The notes under the pieces are model-generated. The model was given only the letters and a program-made list of their open reading frames with translations, was not told the DNA's origin and made no database searches. The translations under genes were made by a program, and so were the position numbers. A stretch of DNA of 64,000 nt from Lytechinus pictus. Taxonomy: Eukaryota; Echinodermata; Echinoidea; Temnopleuroida; Toxopneustidae. The DNA lies in the NCBI RefSeq assembly GCF_037042905.1, contig NC_087245.1:6153501-6217500 (forward strand), given 5' to 3'. Positions 52,401 through 63,478 of the stretch are shown here, in pieces. Position 1 is the stretch's first letter. Each line of letters opens with the position of its first letter.

Positions 52401-55400
52401 CAGCAGCAGGAGTGGTTTATCTTTGGTTGGAAGCATTTCAATCAACTTATTGAAGAGCTGAACCAGTTCTGAGAAATCTCTTGAGTGGTTGGATAGGAGC
52501 GGTGGTGCACCATAAGCATAGCAAATCTGTTGAAAACAAAAATTGTATCAAAGTCAGTCACATTCACTTGCAGGCTTACTTACTTTCTGAAACTTTCCAT
52601 ATCATGTCCTAAATCTGGAGAAGTTACAAAACTGATTAAATGAATATCAAACTTGGATCTCCATTATTATAATAAGTATAATGCCTGTCTCCTTCCAATC
52701 CATAGGTGTCATGTTATGCAATCATCCCATGATTGCTATAGGTACCTGGTAAGATGAAATTTCTCATTAGCAGGGGACATTATTAGACCCTCTCAGTTTA
52801 CGAAAGTGCAGAAATCTTTGCGCTTCTTGAGGATAATTTTTTATAATATTGCGCATTATTAATGTCAATCTTGAGATGGCAAAATAATTGATTACCTAAC
52901 TGTTCATTGTTTGTCACATGCTTCCAAAGTGCAGATTCGATTATCAAAATACATATTCAGATGGTCAACTTAATTCCAAAGCATTGGAATTGTATTTTAG
53001 TCTTTTGCTGATTATATTATTGTTGAACCTGCCTTTAATATAATGTATACCTGTTTACACATGCTCTGCAATGTGGCATGGATGGTAGAGCTGTTGGCTG
53101 ATGTCCCTAGAAACCTGAGTACAGTCACACATCCTTCAATCCATTCTCTTGAGTGCCTTGCAACCATAGCCATGACCGATGTCTTCCCAGATCCCGATAT
53201 ACCATGGACAACTAGGGGCTTGGACATGTTTGAAGAGAGGTAGGACCTGATGGATGATAGGATATCTTCCCTTCCTTGAAAGGCACTGTATAATACATAA
53301 AAAGCATAAGGGGCAAAGGAAAGCACTAAATCATATCACTTGTAAAGGTAAGGGGCCCATTTCATTAAAAAAAACTAACTATGTCAACATTGCCATTACC
53401 ATGGCTGCTGAGCCTTGTTACCATGGAAGTTGTCAAAATAACAAAGTTGCCATAGTTGTAACTCATGAAATGTACATCAGGGGCTCCGTTTCATAAGGAC
53501 TTGCAACTGTTGTTACTTTGCCATTACGGCAACTACCATGGAAACCCTGATTATGATTGGCTGCTGAGTCCTGTTACCATGGTAGTTGCCGTAATGGCAA
53601 AGTTAAAACAGTTGCAAGTCCTTTATGAAACGGGCCCTTGATCTATCAAATTATGTATAAGAGCACAAGGCAAACAGCATACATGATAAAGGAAGGTACT
53701 ACTATATATTAAATCACAAGTACAGACTTGGGGGGGGGGGCTTATAAAGAGTTCAGTTTGTTAAGAATTCATGCTTCATTTGCTTCACTTGCACATATAT
53801 ATTTCAAGCTAAATGATAAAAATTCTATCTGGTACTGTGTATCCCGTGGGCGTTATCTGAGCAATTTGCTAAATCATTATATACCACGCACAACTACGAA
53901 TTTAAGTGTTTTAGTCAAACTTTATTCTTTGTGATACATCCCCCTATTTATCAAATTTTTAATAATCCATGGTATTTTTATAGCATTATTTCCACTTGGG
54001 TAAATGCTCAAGGGACTTTAAGAAGCAAGAGAGGAAGACAAAATGATCAAGAGAAATCTCTCACACATATGGATGAAAAAAAATCAGGGTCGGTCCAGCA
54101 TGAGCAAAAGCTTGTTCCTATCAAATAATATGTAGAGAGCATGGGGGAAGGGGTTGATGCACCGCTTCAATTAGTCAAAGGTCTTCTGATTCCCCCTCCA
54201 TGACCCACTCACTGACAATGATGTTTTGTGTTTTTTATGTTTTCCCCCATTCTTGCTAAATAGAAGAAGAATAGGAGAAGAATGACCTTGCCTTTAAAAG
54301 ATACAAATTTCAGACCTGATGACATGTCACACAACCATAAAACTAAACTACATTCAGACATGATAACACAGATCATAAATGTATTTTTTTTAATAAGGAC
54401 AAAGTGTCACCTTGTCCTTACCCTTAACAAAATAACTTCACTTTCATGTATATTCCCAGAAGAAGTGGGCAAGTATTTATTAACATACACATTTTTTTTC
54501 TATTTTCCTTTGTCATAAGAAATGCAATTTTATTTTATTTTTCCTTCCAATTTATATTGCATGAATATCCATACCTGCATTTTGTTTTACAAAAGAATGC
54601 ATGATGTAGCAGTTCTCTCTGGAGCTGACTTTTGACTGGATTCACAACCTTTGACCTTTGAGCTTCCCACTTCTTGTCTATCATGGCCTTCATTCTGTGT
54701 TCAAAGATCTCACACATCTGCTCAAGGTATTCTGCATGCCCTGGGCAACCAATTGGGTCAATTCCTTTATCACACCATGGTACAGTGAAGGTATGAAGTG
54801 CTTGGGATGGTACCACACCGGGAATGTATTCTTTCTTCAGCCTTGTGAGTAACGTCTGCGACTGCTCAACAAACTCTAGAGTTTGATTGTCACTGCAAAA
54901 TGGAAGTGTACATAATACTGTATAAGCTAAAGTTATAATAGTGATTGTCTAATTTTCACTTACTTGAAAACTACAACATCACTAAAATTTCCACTTTTAC
55001 ACTATTTCATTGCAACACATGAAAACATTGTCTGTTTTTTTAAATAATTTATAAAAAGAGATTTGTTTGCAGTGATCCCAAAATACAGCTCTTTGGTAGT
55101 CATATCTCTTCATTAATATCACCCAATACAGTACCATGAATATTTACTGAATATATATCACAACAAACAAACTCTACTTGATATACCTCTGTAGTTCAAA
55201 GTCTCATTTACACATGAAAAAGTGAACATAGGTTGCCAGGCTTCCATTTTAAAGGCATGTTAGATAATATTTAATATATTCATTTTTTTTCTATGTATAT
55301 CTATCCCAGGGCAGGATGAACTTAATATAAAAATAGAAAATTCATCAAAATTAACTCCATTAAGAAGGAGATACTAAATATGTAAGACAATTTTTTTACA

Positions 55401-58400
55401 GTAAATACATGAGTGAGGGACAAACATAAGACCCACTATAAACCCCAGGCTAGGGCCTTACTTACTCATCAGTTTGAATGTCAGTAAACTTAGACAAAGC
55501 ATCTTTCTGCTTATAAGATGGTTCCATATCTTTGAAGTCTCTGGTGAAGAAGATACAAGTATCTTCAACATTGGTATTGTCTTTCAATCCATGACGAATT
55601 TCCTCTTCAGTCACTGTAAAAATTATTAAACAGAAGACTTTTGAACAGTACTTCAGCTACATGTACATTCTTTCCAATATTAGAGAGTCAAAAGGGGCCT
55701 AAGCTTTCGATCCTAGCAGAATCTTCGTCGGAGGCAAAATGACAAACATATAAAGTGGAACAACCATAATATAGACCACAAACATTCAACAGCAACACTA
55801 GAAACGAGGAGACAAAAGGGGCATTAGTGAGAAGAGATGACCAATCAGGTTAATGAAGGGGATGAAAGAAAAGGAGTGGGCAGACACAAAGAGAAGTGGG
55901 TGTAGGCCAAAGAAAGACATCAAGCCAAGAGGGATTAAAATGTGAGGCAGGCAACATCAAACAGGATCTGGAACAAAACAGTGATAGAGGGTATGAGGAA
56001 GAGATGAATAACAAGAGAATTAGTGAGAGGTGGGTCAAACAGGTAACAAAGAAAGGCATAATAAACTGGTGCATAAGAGTGGGGAAAAGGGAAAGAATGG
56101 GGAACAACTGATATGGTGCAAAATACATAAGTATGTATGATGGAGTAATAAACTAAGAGAAGTAAGTGAGTGTAAAAATAAACCTGTAAGAGTAAAAGTA
56201 TGTAAATATTTCCAAAAAGGAATGTATATGAAAAGAAAATATATATAAATATATATACAAAGGGTGTAACTGATATAGTAACCCGCTGGGTGTGAGGGGA
56301 AAAAAACAGAAGACTATATATATATAAAAAAATAATTAAAAAAAATGGAAGGGAAGCAAATTGCCTAAAAGGGTAAAAGCAAATTAAGAAGCTGATGCTG
56401 TATGAGAGAGGGGGTGTATTAAGGAAAAAAAAACATAGTAAACATGAAAATAAGCAAAATAAATAAGAGGTAAGTGAGTGGAGAGAGAAAAAAAATATAT
56501 ATATAATAATAATAATTATAATAACGTCTGAATAAGGGAAGGAAAATTGGAGCTGAGCTAGTATGAGATATGGGAGGAAAGTGGAGGCAGAAAGTATAAT
56601 GTAACTAATCTAAAAGAGCTGAGGGGAAAAATTATATGTGTACACAAATGGAAAGTGGATAAATCAGTCGTTTCCCTCTTGAATGTTCAGGCCATGAGGT
56701 TGGATGGTGCGAAGTCGTCTCATCCAGAACTTCTCTCTGCTGGTACGGACTGAGTCGGGACGGGTACCTAAAGATTCGATGCCCTGTAGCATCATGTCAG
56801 TGATGGAGTGGTTGGGAAGGTTAAAATGGCGGCCAACTGGAGTGTCCAGCTTTGCTGTGTTGACGGTGGATCTGTGCCCGTAGAATCGTTTCTTGAGTGT
56901 GGTCTTGGTTTCCCCTACGTATTGTACCCTACAAACTCTGCAAGTGATGAGATATACAACATTAGTGGTAGTGCATGTGATGTTGCCCTTGGTTTGGTGA
57001 GAAAGGCTGGTAGAGTTGCTGGTGAGTGTCGCCCTCGTGAATGTGTATTTCACATATAATACACCTGTTGCTGGTGCATTTGAAGGTGCCATGCTGTATG
57101 GGAGAAGAATGGTTAGTGAGGGAGGGCAATTCAGCACGAACAATGAGGTCCCTGAGATTCAGTGGTCTTTCCAATATTGACAGTTGATTGGGACAACTTT
57201 ATGTTTCTAAAAATAAAAAAAAGTTTTTCTTTCATTTCAGGTTATTTTTCTCCCCTCTCAGTTGTATGAATTAAATTAGAAATTAAAATCTACGTACAAG
57301 TCAAACTCTGACATTTGGTTCATGTTACAGAACATAGACAATTTTCAAGTGATTTGAAAGTTCAAAACTATCTAGCTTTCTCATTAATCTTGAGATGTCA
57401 TTCAAACATGATGATCTTTATTTAAATAAAAATAAAAGCTTACAAGAAATTCATATATTTATAATTATGATAACACCATTCATGTATAATGCATATCATA
57501 TCAACATCCATATGCGCTTCCAAAATACATATATTATTACACTGGTTTTAGAACACAGTCTCTAATAACACGGAAGCATTTCAAGGAATACATTCATGCC
57601 ATGTACTCACCTGGGTAGAGTGCAGCACAATGGAGATCAATTTCTTGCTGAAGAAAATTGGCGGGATCTGAAACCATGACCCTCTATTTCAAAGTCAGGA
57701 GACTTATCCACTAGGCCACAATGCTCTATGATATAAGTGTTTCTATTTTACATACCTCTACAACTATTCAGTTGATAGACAGAATGATAACCATGACTCA
57801 CCAGACATAACAAGTTCATGCATTTCCTCCTCAGTGAAGACACCTTCTTGTCTAGCCAAGGTGGCAGCCAAATCAAACACCTTCCTCATCTTATCAAAGA
57901 CCACCCACCACTTCTGTCTTGTCTCACTCTGCTTCTGTGAATCACTAGAATCATAGTAGTCAGGAAGGTGGACAGTGATAGGCTGCAGTACGTAGACAGG
58001 TGGAATAGCATTGGTGTCTTCTACATACCACTTCCGTATGAGATCTACATCTTCTGCCGAGATGCTGTCATCTTTTGAGACAGTATCCATGAGCTTTTCA
58101 AACATGCCTGACGAAATGGTGGCATTGAGTGGCCGGTAGCCATACTTATCACCCAAGATACCCTACAAATAAAGACATATATCTCAGATCAGAACAATTA
58201 CTCTTTCAACAGGGATTGAAGATTCAAGTAAATAATTTAAATCATTATTATCATAGTACTTCTTTGGGTGTGGATGAAAATATTGCAATATCCTACAAAG
58301 ACTTCAATTATAATAATGAAAGAAGGATGCAGAATTATTCACAAAAAATGGGAATACTAAAAAAGATCAACATCATAGCATAACCGGTGTGTTAGCTCAG

Positions 58401-59602
58401 TTGGTAGAGCGTCCGTCTCACAACCGGGAGGTTAGGAGTTCAAACCCCGGCCGCGTCAGACCAAAATACGTTAAAAGATGGGAGTTGCTGCTACCCTGTC
58501 TGGCGTTCAATGATTAAAGGGATACGGTAGAGCCTTGTCTGTCTGGTGCTGAAGAGTGGCTGCTGGGCCCACAATCAATTGGGCAAAGGAAATTTTCAGA
58601 GTATTTCATTTCATGTCTATTTCAAACAATAAAATAAAGATTTTCATCTTTTCATCAATAAACAACGTAAAATATTTAGAAAACACATGTACATGTACAT
58701 GTATTTGAATTATATCAAATGAAACTTCTTACCACGAAGTAAGGTCCCTGAGACATACGTTTACACCTGTCAATTTCATTAAGGCACAGGAATGATGTCA
58801 GGTGATCTGCTGTGGCACTATCTCGTACACCCCATCTCATATCAACCACTTCAAACTCAAGCATCTTTTCATGGCAGTATCTACCAAGCTCTGGAAACAC
58901 CTCCCTGATTAACTTATTCCTTTCCTCCTTCATGTCTAAAGGGAGAAAGATCATTGCACAAAGTGATGCCATGAACAGTCTGCACACACGTTTCAGACTC
59001 TGGTCTTACATATTGGCCTACATGTTTCAAATTGTAATTTTACTTACTAAGTTTTATTTACATTCATGTACTTCATTATTTTACTTGATTTTATGTGCTT
59101 CTGGGGCTGGGCCCTGTTGCATTAAAGTAATACTAAAACGTAACTAACAAAGTAAGAAGGCTCAACAGCCAATCAAAATCAAGGAATTCATGAATTATAC
59201 CATTGGACAGTAAAGTTACTAAAGCAACAGAGACCTGGTCTCATGATTTGACTTTGATCATGAAAACCACCTATATGTACAGTATAAACCTATCCCAAAG
59301 GGTCAAAATATCTCCAGTACACGAATACTGATAGCCAGTAAATGTAACATATCGATAAATGGTTAACATTAGAGGTGCCGTGGAGGTGCCGTGGCCGAGT
59401 GGTCTAAGGCGCCTGGCTATACATGGAAAGTCCGGGGTTCGATCCTCGGCCGCGACACCTATGCCCGTGAGCAAGGCATTTAATCTACAATGCTATTTTA
59501 TCCTGCTTTCAAATAAATGGAAATGCTATATGCATTATTGGTAACTAGGTGTGCACTTGTTTAAATAAAAAAATAAAAATAAAAAAATAATAAAAAAAAA
59601 AA

Positions 59603-59636
<34 letters not shown>

Positions 59637-60075
59637 AGACTTTAATGATTACAAAAACAGGTTTGAAATAATCTCATTATAGTGTCACTTACAACTGCAT
59701 TTCATTCCTACCTTAGTCCTTACTGCCATACTAAATGTATGTCTTTCTTAGCATTTACATCATAACCTTTCAGCAAAGCCATTAAAATTCAGACTTGGTG
59801 ACTCAAAATTACTAAAACCATCACATCATTAATTTGTAAGTTACTTACATACAAATGGCAATTAAAATTCTTGTGCATTCTACATTCTTTTTCAGATTAT
59901 TTATCTTACCTGTGAAAGTTGAACTAAGGAATATCCTCACTGTGTTTGATTCTTGATCTGGAAGGGACTCAGTCTCACCTAACACTAGGTCCCTAAAACC
60001 AACTGGATCACAGTCCTGCTTAGATTCCATCTTGTCCCTGAAACCAAGGGGATCGCAGTTCAGCTTAGAATCCAT
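43238..60075 (-). CDS. NWD1-like NACHT and WD40 repeat protein, copy B
   Basis: The thirteen exons are 59910-60075, 58733-58935, 57802-58162, 55466-55613, 54575-54892, 53051-53285, 50333-52526, 49734-49996, 48429-48825, 46852-47025, 46114-46324, 44350-44619 and 43238-43424. They total 5127 nt, or 1708 aa plus stop, with phase kept at every junction. Exons 2-5, 7, 8 and 10 have exactly the same length as in copy A. Domains are the same: DUF4062-like N-terminus, NACHT with Walker A GISGSGKT (427-434) and Walker B LLLLFDSID, then a long WD40 array (SASNDKSAKMWVY, TASRDCTLKAWHL). The N-terminus starts with a 15-codon tandem duplication (MDSKLNCDPLGFRDK / MESKQDCDPVGFRDL). The start codon lies 7 nt after an acceptor-like TTTCATCCATTAG, so a non-coding first exon probably lies further upstream, beyond a repeat element. 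Copy B is convergent with copy A. Likely a cytosolic STAND scaffold or sensor. Confidence 0.9.
43780..44320. repeat. TTAA-family fold-back repeat in copy B intron
   Basis: Arms near 43840-43890 (AAGAAAGTTATGACATTTTA) and near 44200-44235 (the complement) form a large hairpin. The right end shares words with the repeat at 33373 (AATCCAACAAGCATAAC reversed). It lies between the last two coding exons of copy B. Confidence 0.5.
45187..45938. mobile_element. short inverted-repeat element split by the TTAA fold-back element
   Basis: The left end (CATTTCATAAAGCTGTTCGT, then AAGTTA) pairs with the right end TAACGAACAGCTTTATCAAA. Between them, at 45325-45913, sits the second copy of the 580-bp TTAA element, leaving an original host element of about 165 bp. 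Confidence 0.65.
45325..45913. mobile_element. TTAA-flanked fold-back MITE, copy 2
   Basis: The same family as 35442-36031: a 581-bp core, starting AGGGATGGTCTGGGCTGAAA and ending TTTTCAGCCCGGACCATCCC, flanked by TTAA on both sides. It lies in an intron of copy B and is nested inside another element. Confidence 0.75.
46590..46722. mobile_element. about 130-bp fold-back MITE
   Basis: Ends GGGGCCCATAACACAAAGGT and ACCTTTGTGTTACGGGACCC are near complements. Intronic in copy B, no coding capacity. Confidence 0.65.
47167..48047. repeat. internally repetitive element with GTCTCACCTGCA-type ends, intron copy
   Basis: The left end reads ACAAGTGGAGCACCTCTGGC then GTCTCGCCTGCAT; the right end reads TGCAGGCGAGACAAAAA, its inverted counterpart, after CGGCGCCTATAG. 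The interior is built of a word series ('TTCATTGACC', 'TGACCTTTGACCTTGGTCAT', 'GTGACCTGAAACTC', 'CATGAACTAGGTCCATA') repeated several times. It lies between exons 9 and 10 of copy B. Confidence 0.65.
49010..49470. repeat. repeat-like stretch in copy B intron with inverted TCCATTGCAC words
   Basis: TCCATTGCAC near 49201, its complement GTGCAATGGACAG near 49335, and TCCATTGCACTC again near 49448 suggest a composite of inverted repeats. Palindromic 'ATTCATTTCATCTTT' and 'AAAGATGAAATGAAAT' text lies between them. The ends are uncertain. Confidence 0.35.
53480..53637. mobile_element. 158-bp fold-back MITE
   Basis: It begins GGGGCTCCGTTTCATAAGGA and ends with the near complement TTTATGAAACGGGCCC. 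Inner arms also pair (TTGCCATTACGGCAACTACC and its complement near 53580-53600). A diverged relative lies just before it, at 53350-53460. Confidence 0.7.
55676..57178 (-). mobile_element. 5'-truncated Penelope-like retroelement with GIY-YIG domain and terminal segment
   Basis: On the minus strand, two frames joined by a frameshift near 57030 encode the C-terminal part of a Penelope-like protein. First comes NLRDLIVRAELP with CTSNRCIICE (57174 to about 57040). Then follows a GIY-YIG endonuclease region (NVVYLITCRVCRVQYVGET, ...KRFYGHRS, ...EKFWMRRL) ending at 56664. The reverse transcriptase core is missing. About 930 bp of purine-rich non-coding sequence follows, then a 60-bp segment (55676-55735) that recurs, inverted, at 63199-63258. 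The element lies in a copy B intron and is a dead copy, given the truncation and frameshift. Confidence 0.75.
56664..57174 (-). pseudogene. GIY-YIG endonuclease fragment of a Penelope-like element
   Basis: VVYLITC and YVGET are the GIY-YIG core as found at the end of Penelope-like reverse transcriptases. The upstream Cys-rich CTSNRCIICE motif is in another frame, so the gene is broken. No intact start or reverse transcriptase domain is present in the window. Confidence 0.75.
57590..57733 (-). repeat. tRNA-derived SINE fragment
   Basis: On the minus strand, a tRNA-like A box (TGGCCTAGTGGATAAG) and a loose B-box-like stretch (GGTTTCAGATCCC) head a short body that ends near 57590. The arms do not fold into a full cloverleaf. 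Confidence 0.45.
58384..58620 (+). repeat. tRNA-derived SINE
   Basis: The head GTGTGTTAGCTCAGTTGGTA, with B-box-like GAGTTCAAACCCC, resembles a tRNA with an anticodon loop CTCACAA. The acceptor stem does not pair, and a roughly 150-bp unrelated body follows without a T-run terminator. Intronic in copy B. Confidence 0.6.
58727..58861 (-). other. near-identical tract shared with copy A (25254-25388)
   Basis: The 3' side of exon 2 of copy B plus the first six intron bases match copy A at all but two synonymous positions. The 5' side of the same exon is diverged. Confidence 0.6.
59380..59636 (+). repeat. tRNA-derived SINE with A-rich tail
   Basis: The tRNA-Leu/Ser-like head GTGCCGTGGCCGAGTGGTCT, with B box GGTTCGATCC, lacks the long variable arm. 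The body includes GTGAGCAAGGCATTTAATCT, a phrase common in animal SINEs. A long A-rich tail with occasional T runs to 59636. The first bases GAGGTGCCGTG are duplicated. It lies in copy B intron 1. Confidence 0.65.
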
Positions 60076-60100
60076 CTTTGCTCTAATGGATGAAAGAAAA

Positions 60101-62517
60101 ACAAGTGGAATGCCTCTGGCGGTCTCACCTGCATCACGCGATTCAATATAGCAGCAGTGCTGACTTTGAAAACTACTATAACTCACACAAGATGTTCAGT
60201 GATACTTGGTTACACTTATTTCCACGTTTTATGAACTAGACCAATACACTTACAGAGATATGATGGTAATTCAACAAATACCCCCAATGTGGCCAAAGTT
60301 CATTGACCTTACATGACCTTTGACCTTGATCATGTGACCTGAAACACGCACAGGATGTTCAGTGATACTTGATTACTCTTATGTCCAAGTTTCACGAGTC
60401 AGATCCATAAACTTTCAAAGTTATGATGGTAATTCAACAGATACCCCCATTATGGCCAAAGTTCATTGACGTTTGACCTTGGTCATGTGAACTAAAATGC
60501 GCACAGGATGTTCAGTGATACTTGATTACTCTTATATCCAAGTTTTATGAACTAGACCAACATATTTTCAAAGTTATGATGGTAATTCAACAAATACCCC
60601 CAATTTGGCCAAAGTTCATTGACCCTAAATGACCTTTGACATTGATCATGTGACCTAAAACACGCACACGATGTTCAGTGATACTTGATTACTCTAATGT
60701 CCAAGTTTCACGAGTCAGATCCATAAACTTTCAAAGTTATGATGGTAATTCAACAGATACCCCCATTATGGCCAAAGTTCATTGACCTTTGACCTTGGTC
60801 ATGTGAACTAAAATGCGCACAGGATGTTCAGTGACACTTGATTACTCTTATATCCAAGTTTTATGAACTAGACCAACATACTTTCAAAGTTATGATGATA
60901 ATTCAACAAATACCCCCAATTTGGTGAAAGTTCATTGACCCTAAATTACCTTTGACCTTGATCATGTGACCTGAAACACGCACAGGATGTTCAGTGATAC
61001 TTGATTACTCTAATGTCCAAGTTTCACGAGTCAGATCCATAAACTTTCAAAGTTATGATGGTAATTCAACAGATACCCCCATTATGGCCAAAGTTCATTG
61101 ACCTTTGACCTTGGTCATGTGAACTAAAATGCGCACAGGATGTTCAGTGATACTTGATTACTCTTATATCCAAGTTTTATGAACTAGACCAATATACTTT
61201 CAAAGTTATGATGGTAATTCAAAAAATACCCCCAATTTGGCTAAAGTTCATTGACCCTAAATGACCTTTGACCTTGGCCATGTGACGTGAAACTCATGCA
61301 GGATGTTCAGTGATACTTGATTAACCTTATGTCCAGGTTTCATGAACTAGGTCCATATATTTTTTAAGTTATGATGACATTTCAACCTTAGGTTAAGATT
61401 TTGATGTTGATTCTCCCATGGACCCATTAGGAATGGACATTCAACGAATCCCCTCCTTTGGCACAAAGACCGTCGCCGCTAATCCTTTTATAAACAGAGC
61501 GCTGGCAGCTGACACCCATCAAGCCGGTCGTAATAAACGCTCTCACCATGCTCTCACTGATGGACAGCGGAAATCAATTGTACGCTGCTCCTACCCATTG
61601 CGATGTTGTTCGTTCACTTTATCAACAGCAACGCACAGCAGCGAACGTTAGCGCTATGAAAATGATAGCAGAAACAAGAAAACAGGCGTGCATAAACATA
61701 TTTTTTACGTACATCGCTCACAACCGAAAATGAAATGCATTGACATCACCTTGCAGATCCGTATATCTATGGCAAAAAAGCACTTGAAATTCGACGAAAA
61801 AACGTTAAAATTTCATCTTTTTCGGACAGTATTGATGTCGATAGTAGCGCTTACCTTCGGTCAGAAGTTGATTTTCATTTGGGCATAAAATTCCACAGGA
61901 TTGATGAAATTTAACAGGATTTCTTTTGATGGACAGACGACAATCGCACATTATAGACAGCCTAAAATAATGTACTGAAAAACCGGATATGAATTGCGCA
62001 TTGCATTCTAGGTAATGTAGGGACTTTCCCTTTTGGCAATCGGGGCTAAAACATGACCGCCTTTGGTCGAAAGAGGGCCAGTGATCGATCGGTGACGATC
62101 AATGGGCGAAAGGAGCTTGTGTAAACAATCGCCCCGGGCGGTGGTCGTAAAAACCGCGTAAAGAGAAAGTTAAGGGTTAAACAGCGATTTTGACAGCTGG
62201 AAACAGGTGGTGGTCATAAAATACTCTCGTTGAATGTCCATTCGTAATAGGTCCATGATTCTCCCAACATGGTCTAAGTTCATTGACCATAAATGACCTT
62301 TGACATTGGTCATGTGACATGAAACTCAGGCAGGATGAAATCTAGTAATACTAGATTTACCTTATGGCCAAGTTTCATGAACTAGGTCCATATACTTTCT
62401 AAGTTATGCTGTCATTTAAAAAACTTAACCTTAGGTTAAGATTTGGTGTTGACGCCGCCGCCGTCGTCGGAAAAGCGGCGCCTATAGTCTCACTCTGCTA
62501 TGCAGGTGAGACAAAAA
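60101..62517. repeat. internally repetitive element with GTCTCACCTGCA-type ends, copy upstream of copy B
   Basis: The left end reads ACAAGTGGAATGCCTCTGGC then GTCTCACCTGCAT; the right end reads TGCAGGTGAGACAAAAA after CGGCGCCTATAG. It holds several tandem rounds of the words 'GATGTTCAGTGATACTTGAT', 'GGTAATTCAACAGATACCCC' and 'CCTTTGACCTTGGTCATGTG'. An 839-bp transposon is inserted near its right end. It starts only 26 bp upstream of the copy B start codon. Confidence 0.7.
61418..62256. mobile_element. 839-bp terminal-inverted-repeat transposon with 9-bp target duplication
   Basis: The ends ATGGACCCATTAGGAATGGA (left) and the complement of ATGGACCTATTACGAATGGA (right) form roughly 30-bp inverted repeats. 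GATTCTCCC occurs directly before (61409-61417) and after (62257-62265) the element. The other copy of the host repeat (near 47790) has GATTTCCC once, which confirms an insertion. A 9-bp duplication is compatible with Mutator-like or Merlin-type elements. No transposase is encoded. Confidence 0.75.
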
Positions 62518-62795
62518 TCAGAAAAACTGAAATATGTATACAAAAAAGGTCCTTTTGGTGCAAGTTCAATTCAATAAAGTGACACAATCTCGTTCCTTTT
62601 CATGAGGATATCCTGTTTAAAAATTGAAACATTGAGATGGGAACAAGAAAAATTCCAGCCCTATCAAAGAAAGTAAACAAGTCCCTCAGGGCACTAATCC
62701 TCCTACGAACAGAAACCACATCAACAACTCTTGTAGACATTTTGAAGGAGTGAATTGTTCATCTTTTTCGCTCGCTCCCCCTCTCCGTCTCTTTG

Positions 62796-62862
62796 TCATC
62801 TCTCTCTCTCTCTCTCACACACACACATATCATTTATCTCTTCCTCTCTCTCTCTCTCCTCC
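62796..62862. repeat. (TC)n/(CA)n low-complexity run
   Basis: Alternating CT and CA dinucleotide tracts. Confidence 0.85.
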
Positions 62863-63198
62863 CTCTTACTCTGTCAAAATAAAAACATAAAGACAAACCA
62901 AACATTAACGATGCTCTAATAGTGGTCTAGGAATTAGACTATACTATACTATACTGTAGAAGTATGCAACTCCGTGAAACATTGAGATCCAAGTTTGAGG
63001 CGAAATTTGGAACCCAATGAGTCAATATGCGTTTGTTCGTAAGGACATGAGAAAAGAGCTCGTCAAGAAAAGGAGACTGAATAAATTATCTTGGCTTTTA
63101 CTTGGTCCTTTTCAGCCATTCAAAGTAATATCTAGGGTAACTATCAATTTAAAGACCCAGACCGGACCCAAAAATGAAATTGACAAATTATATAGGTC

Positions 63199-63258
63199 AT
63201 TTTGCCTCCGACGAAGATTCTGCTAGGATCGAAAGCTTAGGCCCCTTTTGACTCTCTA
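63199..63258 (+). repeat. solo copy of the Penelope-like terminal segment
   Basis: About 60 bp (TTTGCCTCCGACGAAGATTC ... GGCCCCTTTTGACTCTC) is identical or nearly so to the end of the Penelope-like element at 55676-55735, in the opposite orientation. No element coding sequence is recognised beside it. Confidence 0.6.
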
Positions 63259-63478
63259 AATTATATACCAATCGAAAGCTTATAAGTTACTAAATAGAGC
63301 AATGTATGCTTTATGCATTTTCACCACTTCCCAGCTGAGTATTTTGCTTAAGAATATTCCAATTATCAGGCTTCGAACCCGGCTTAGAAAATAGGCTTTA
63401 TTGTGCTTTTCACCTGCCTCGAGACCGTGACGTCATGTTGTGTAAGAAGCGTCGTGATTCCATAGGTTTGTACACAGA

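Noticed and set aside
55850..56128. Minus-strand hydrophobic frame in the purine-rich part of the Penelope-like element
   Set aside because: Caused by strand composition bias (purine-rich plus strand); no recognisable similarity.
58384..58457. Possible tRNA-Val (CAC anticodon)
   Set aside because: A and B boxes are present, but the acceptor stem does not pair, the anticodon stem has mismatches and no T-run terminator follows. Better explained as a SINE head.
59388..59460. Possible tRNA-Ser or tRNA-Leu
   Set aside because: It lacks the long variable arm required for these isotypes and leads into a SINE body with an A-rich tail.
61418..61651. Plus-strand frame starting MDPLG inside the 839-bp element
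   Set aside because: It begins in the terminal inverted repeat, is short and shows no transposase motif.
63017..63226. 69-codon plus-strand frame before the solo Penelope terminal segment
   Set aside because: Basic, short and unlike any Penelope-type protein region that I recognise, so I did not assign it to the element.
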